NCBI GenBank assembly: GCA_001421095.1
Contig: LIIK01000053.1
Span: forward strand, 1-16,826
Length of the DNA stretch: 16,826 bases
Source of the DNA: Candidatus [Bacteroides] periocalifornicus
GTDB taxonomy: Bacteria > Bacteroidota > Bacteroidia > Bacteroidales > CAJPTX01
Reading direction: 5' to 3'
A program made the position numbers and the translations under genes. This document shows positions 14,896 through 16,826 of the stretch, one piece after another. Each line of letters opens with the position of its first letter. Position 1 is the first letter of the stretch. The notes under the pieces are model-generated. The model ran no database searches, was not told the DNA's origin, and worked only from the letters and a program-made list of their open reading frames with translations.

Positions 14896-15276
14896 TCAAG
14901 GCTTTATAAGCGACCTCACCGTGAGGAGCAGTGCCACCAAATAGCAGTAAAGCGCCACCACCACGAAGGCTATACGGTGCGTAGGCCACAGGAAAAGGCC
15001 CAATGCGATGAAACCGCTGTCGAGCACCAGCCGCCCCAGCACCAGCACCGTGAAGTAGGTGGCCATACGCCTGCTGTTCCCCCGTAGCAGCCCCCGCATT
15101 AGCACCGCCGATGCCACCGCCACCGCGAGGAAAAAGAGCGGCACCACTGGCATCCAGCCAAAGTAGCCGCCCAGTACCCCCGTGCGCAGCACAAGCCACC
15201 ACAGCACTGCAGACACCGCAAGCACCATCCCCACCTGCACCCCAAAGCGCACAGGGCTAAAAGGCCGAACCGCCAT
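14896..15276 (-). CDS. Small four-helix membrane protein, AtpI-like
   Basis: A protein of about 126 residues with four hydrophobic helices (about 13-31, 41-60, 73-95, 100-122), a basic loop LLRGNSRR between helices 2 and 3, and a short basic C-terminus. The pattern WMPVVPLFF ... RRMATYFTVLVLGRLVLDSG ... FVVVALYCYLVALLL resembles the AtpI-like proteins that precede atpB in many Bacteroidota. In those genomes a bactofilin is also close by, as here. No F-type ATP synthase genes follow; panB does. I infer an AtpI-like relict, but sequence similarity in such proteins is low. The frame could start at a GTG at 15279, but ATG at 15276 is more likely. Confidence 0.7.
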   Translation of the reverse strand: MAVRPFSPVRFGVQVGMVLAVSAVLWWLVLRTGVLGGYFGWMPVVPLFFLAVAVASAVLMRGLLRGNSRRMATYFTVLVLGRLVLDSGFIALGLFLWPTHRIAFVVVALYCYLVALLLTVRSLIKP

Positions 15277-15382
15277 CACGCCACAATTTCGCTAAAAATA
15301 GACATTGCTAATCCCCGCACCCGAGCCTCGCCGTGCACCTGCCGAAGTCTAGAGCTCTCTGCTACCCCAATACTCGCGTAGC

Positions 15383-15402
15383 GCCTATGGCTTAGCCTAG
15401 GC
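15383..15402. other. Short hairpin between bactofilin and membrane protein genes
   Basis: GCCTATGGC-TTA-GCCTAGGC on the plus strand folds into an 8-bp stem with a single bulged base and a 3-nt loop. It lies about 80 bp past the bactofilin stop. No T-tract follows on the minus strand, so its role as a terminator is doubtful. Confidence 0.35.
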
Positions 15403-15481
15403 ACAGAGCCCCCTCACCTTGGCGCTTGCCGCGAACTGCAACTACAGAAAAATCAGCCGCTCCTCTAGAGATGCCCGCAGG

Positions 15482-15874
15482 CTACTTGGCGGGCGTAGCG
15501 GGCTGCTGCGGCGTATGCGCCTCCTCGCCCATCGCGCAGTTCCCGCTGAAGATACCGCCCGGCTCTATCGAAAGCCGCTTGGTGCTAATATCCCCGTTCA
15601 GCTTGGCTGTCGACTTCAGCGCCAGGAGTTCCTGCACCCCAATCCGCCCCTTCAGGTAGCCCGATATATCGCAATTCCTACAATTCACCTCGCCCTCCAC
15701 GCGGCCAGCCTCGCCTATCACCACCTTGCCCCGCGCATTGAGCGTGCCGTTCACCTTGCCATCCACACGCAGATCGCCCGCGCAGCTTATCTCTCCCTGA
15801 ATTTCAGTGCCTGCGGCTATTAGGCTCACATTGTTCGCCGCTATCTGGATCTCATTACCCTTCGACATAACCAT
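15482..15874 (-). CDS. Bactofilin (polymer-forming cytoskeletal protein)
   Basis: Bactofilins self-assemble into filaments through a right-handed beta helix and scaffold cell-envelope enzymes. The 130-residue product has the conserved core: VSLIAAGTEIQGEISCAGDLRVDGKVNGTL, then KVVIGEAGRVEGEV and DISGYLKGRIGVQELLALKSTAKLNGDI, and RLSIEPGGIFSGNCAM, i.e. repeating short beta strands with GxIxG turns. A short disordered Pro/Ala-rich tail follows (TPQQPATPAK). The start is ATG at 15874 or ATG at 15868 (MSKGNEIQIA); I kept the first. A perfect tandem 8-bp repeat lies 37-52 bp upstream. An AtpI-like gene follows downstream on the same strand. Confidence 0.93.
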   Translation of the reverse strand: MVMSKGNEIQIAANNVSLIAAGTEIQGEISCAGDLRVDGKVNGTLNARGKVVIGEAGRVEGEVNCRNCDISGYLKGRIGVQELLALKSTAKLNGDISTKRLSIEPGGIFSGNCAMGEEAHTPQQPATPAK

Positions 15875-15910
15875 ACTATCGCGTGTTTATTTCGAAACCT
15901 TTCCACATTA

Positions 15911-15926
15911 CACTATAGCACTATAG
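15911..15926. repeat. Perfect tandem 8-bp repeat upstream of bactofilin
   Basis: CACTATAG occurs twice head to tail (CTATAGTG twice on the coding strand). It lies 37-52 bp before the bactofilin start, where an operator or promoter element would sit. CTATAG is itself palindromic. The function is not known. Confidence 0.5.
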
Positions 15927-16056
15927 ATCGCCCTCCGAACCCCACTATCCGCACCAGGAGGGGATACGCAATATCACCGCCGCGCCAGGCCTCTAACCCG
16001 CCCACGAGGTAGTCACCCCATGTAGCCCCACCGCCCCGCCACTAGCAATCAGCCCC

Positions 16057-16461
16057 CTAGTACACAAACACCAGCTCCTTCACCACCTCTGGGCTCAGGG
16101 ATGCGAATACCGGGCAGCTGCGCGCGGCCAGGTCGATAATCTTCCGCTCCTTCTCCCCAAGGCTTTTCCCCTCTATATGAATCTCTAGCCGTATGGAGGC
16201 TATGCGCATGGGCTTGGAGCGCATGGTGTGCGACACCAGGGTGAACATCCCCTCCACGTCGAACTCGTGCACCCGGGCCGCATGGCCTATCATGCTCATC
16301 ACGCAGCCAGCAGCCGCTATGGTCACCAGCCTCACCGGGCTATGCCCCACCACCGGATCGCCCTCGGGCGTATGCCCCTGGGTGTAAACCAAGTCATCCA
16401 CCCCGGGCTGCTGTGTCTGCGTCTGCAGATAGCCATAGTACCTTACCAGAGTCGAATCCAT
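16057..16461 (-). CDS. OsmC/Ohr-family protein
   Basis: OsmC/Ohr proteins are small thiol peroxidases that reduce organic hydroperoxides, acting as dimers with two cysteines. The product is 134 residues from the ATG at 16461. Visible family features are GHSPVRLVTIAAAGCVMSMIGHAARVHEFDVEG, with a cysteine at about 50, the strand/helix pattern RIASIRLEIHIEGKSL, and AARSCPVFASLSPEVV, with the second conserved cysteine in the usual SCPV context. A TTG at 16491 in the same frame, directly behind the purine-rich GGGGAGGAG, is an alternative start that would add ten residues. A full -7 box (TACTTTTG) lies at 16520-16527. Whether it detoxifies peroxides here is inferred from family only. Confidence 0.87.
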   Translation of the reverse strand: MDSTLVRYYGYLQTQTQQPGVDDLVYTQGHTPEGDPVVGHSPVRLVTIAAAGCVMSMIGHAARVHEFDVEGMFTLVSHTMRSKPMRIASIRLEIHIEGKSLGEKERKIIDLAARSCPVFASLSPEVVKELVFVY

Positions 16462-16519
16462 CGTATCGCGGTGCTCATGTTGCAAAATCAAACTCCTCCC
16501 CTCTGCGCTATAACAAACG

Positions 16520-16527
16520 CAAAAGTA
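16520..16527 (-). promoter_or_regulatory. Candidate -7 box for the OsmC-like gene
   Basis: On the minus strand TACTTTTG followed by C matches TAnnTTTG. TTG trinucleotides at 16550-16555 (minus strand) lie 22-25 bp upstream, a slightly long spacing for the -33 element. Confidence 0.55.
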
Positions 16528-16565
16528 GCACTAATTATTTGAACTTGGCCAACAAGGCGCGATTT

Positions 16566-16611
16566 TAGTCCCGCATTGCGCGTATCATTCCCCTGTAAAC
16601 CAAGCGATTCA
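16566..16611 (+). repeat. Dispersed intergenic repeat, short copy 3
   Basis: AGTCCCGCAT, then ATCATTCCCC and GTAAACCAAGCGATTCA follow in the same order as the equivalents in 12781-12872, with the middle shortened. GTAAACCAATCGATT also occurs alone at 5656-5670. Confidence 0.4.
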
Positions 16612-16759
16612 CCGAGAGAACATCCATCACCCTACGCCGTGGCTAAGGGGAGCAGCCTCAGCGAGCGCCATTTGCCGAGCGGCGGCGGTTAATGTTCCCA
16701 AGGCCCCACTCCCCCACCAGACCTCTAGCAAACCAATCTGGGCAGCGCAGCACTCCGCG

Positions 16760-16793
16760 TAGCCATATCCTCCAAAAGGCGGAGAAATGGCTA
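16760..16793. other. Hairpin beside the right-end repeat
   Basis: TAGCCAT (16760-16766) pairs with ATGGCTA (16787-16793), and CTCC with GGAG inside. It has no T-tract on the plus strand. It lies 9 bp from the right-edge copy of the palindromic element. Confidence 0.4.
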
Positions 16794-16802
16794 CCAACCC
16801 CC

Positions 16803-16826
16803 TACCTGCGCCGTACCATCGCCGTA
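16803..16826. repeat. Partial copy of the 11-bp-unit palindromic element
   Basis: These last 24 bases are the exact reverse complement of 289-312 in the left palindrome (units TACCTGCGCCG and TACCATCGCCG). The element continues beyond the window, so its full structure here cannot be seen. Confidence 0.75.

Larger units (their letters stand above)
16462..16826. other. Gene-free right end with promoter and repeats
   Basis: Holds the OsmC promoter candidate (16520-16527), a copy of a dispersed repeat (16566-16611), a hairpin (16760-16793) and the partial 11-bp-unit repeat running off the edge (16803-16826). No convincing coding sequence is seen. Confidence 0.6.

Noticed and set aside
15280..15481. 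Remnant of an AtpZ gene between bactofilin and the AtpI-like gene
   Set aside because: The gap has about the right length, but the frame I translated on the minus strand gave no AtpZ-like sequence and I saw no start codon with a suitable frame.

Overview
The window reads as chromosome of a fairly GC-rich member of the Bacteroidota. The evidence is the protein families (RbfA, RecR, DnaB, PanB, a bactofilin and a Bacteroidota-type class I methyltransferase all look like Bacteroidota versions), several promoters of the Bacteroidota type (-7 box TAnnTTTG), and weak or absent Shine-Dalgarno sites. A Porphyromonas-like lineage is my best guess, because pyruvate phosphate dikinase and a bactofilin plus AtpI-like gene without an F-type atp operon would fit. 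This is inference; no rRNA or tRNA is present to settle it.

Layout, left to right. Positions 1-415 hold no gene but contain a C-rich repeat patch and a 116-bp imperfect palindrome (189-304). On the plus strand follow rbfA and a SAM methyltransferase (one likely operon), then recR, then a secreted TPR protein, then a large 7TM-DISM/GAF membrane sensor. Transcription converges at about 5557-5918. From there to the right end every gene is on the minus strand. Read in the direction of transcription, from the right end leftwards, these are an OsmC-like protein, a bactofilin, a 4-TM AtpI-like protein, panB, an RluA-family pseudouridine synthase, replicative helicase dnaB, and ppdK with its own promoter and a good rho-independent terminator. 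Last comes a two-gene cassette: an EcoRI-type adenine methyltransferase followed by a DUF262-HNH protein.

Most genes are housekeeping: ribosome maturation, recombinational repair, replication, pyruvate/PEP interconversion, pantothenate synthesis and RNA modification. The accessory part is the methyltransferase/DUF262-HNH cassette, a plausible restriction-modification or anti-phage locus. Its methyltransferase carries a run of eight G near the 3' end. Removing one G would replace the present C-terminus with a different, family-like tail that ends only 30 bp before the nuclease gene. This is the observation I would check first.

Two families of dispersed intergenic repeats are visible. One is built on 11-bp TACCATCGCCG units; a partial copy runs off the right edge of the window. 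The other is an approximately 50-90 bp element with modules like CCTCTGCAAAAGTCCCG, seen in at least three intergenic regions.
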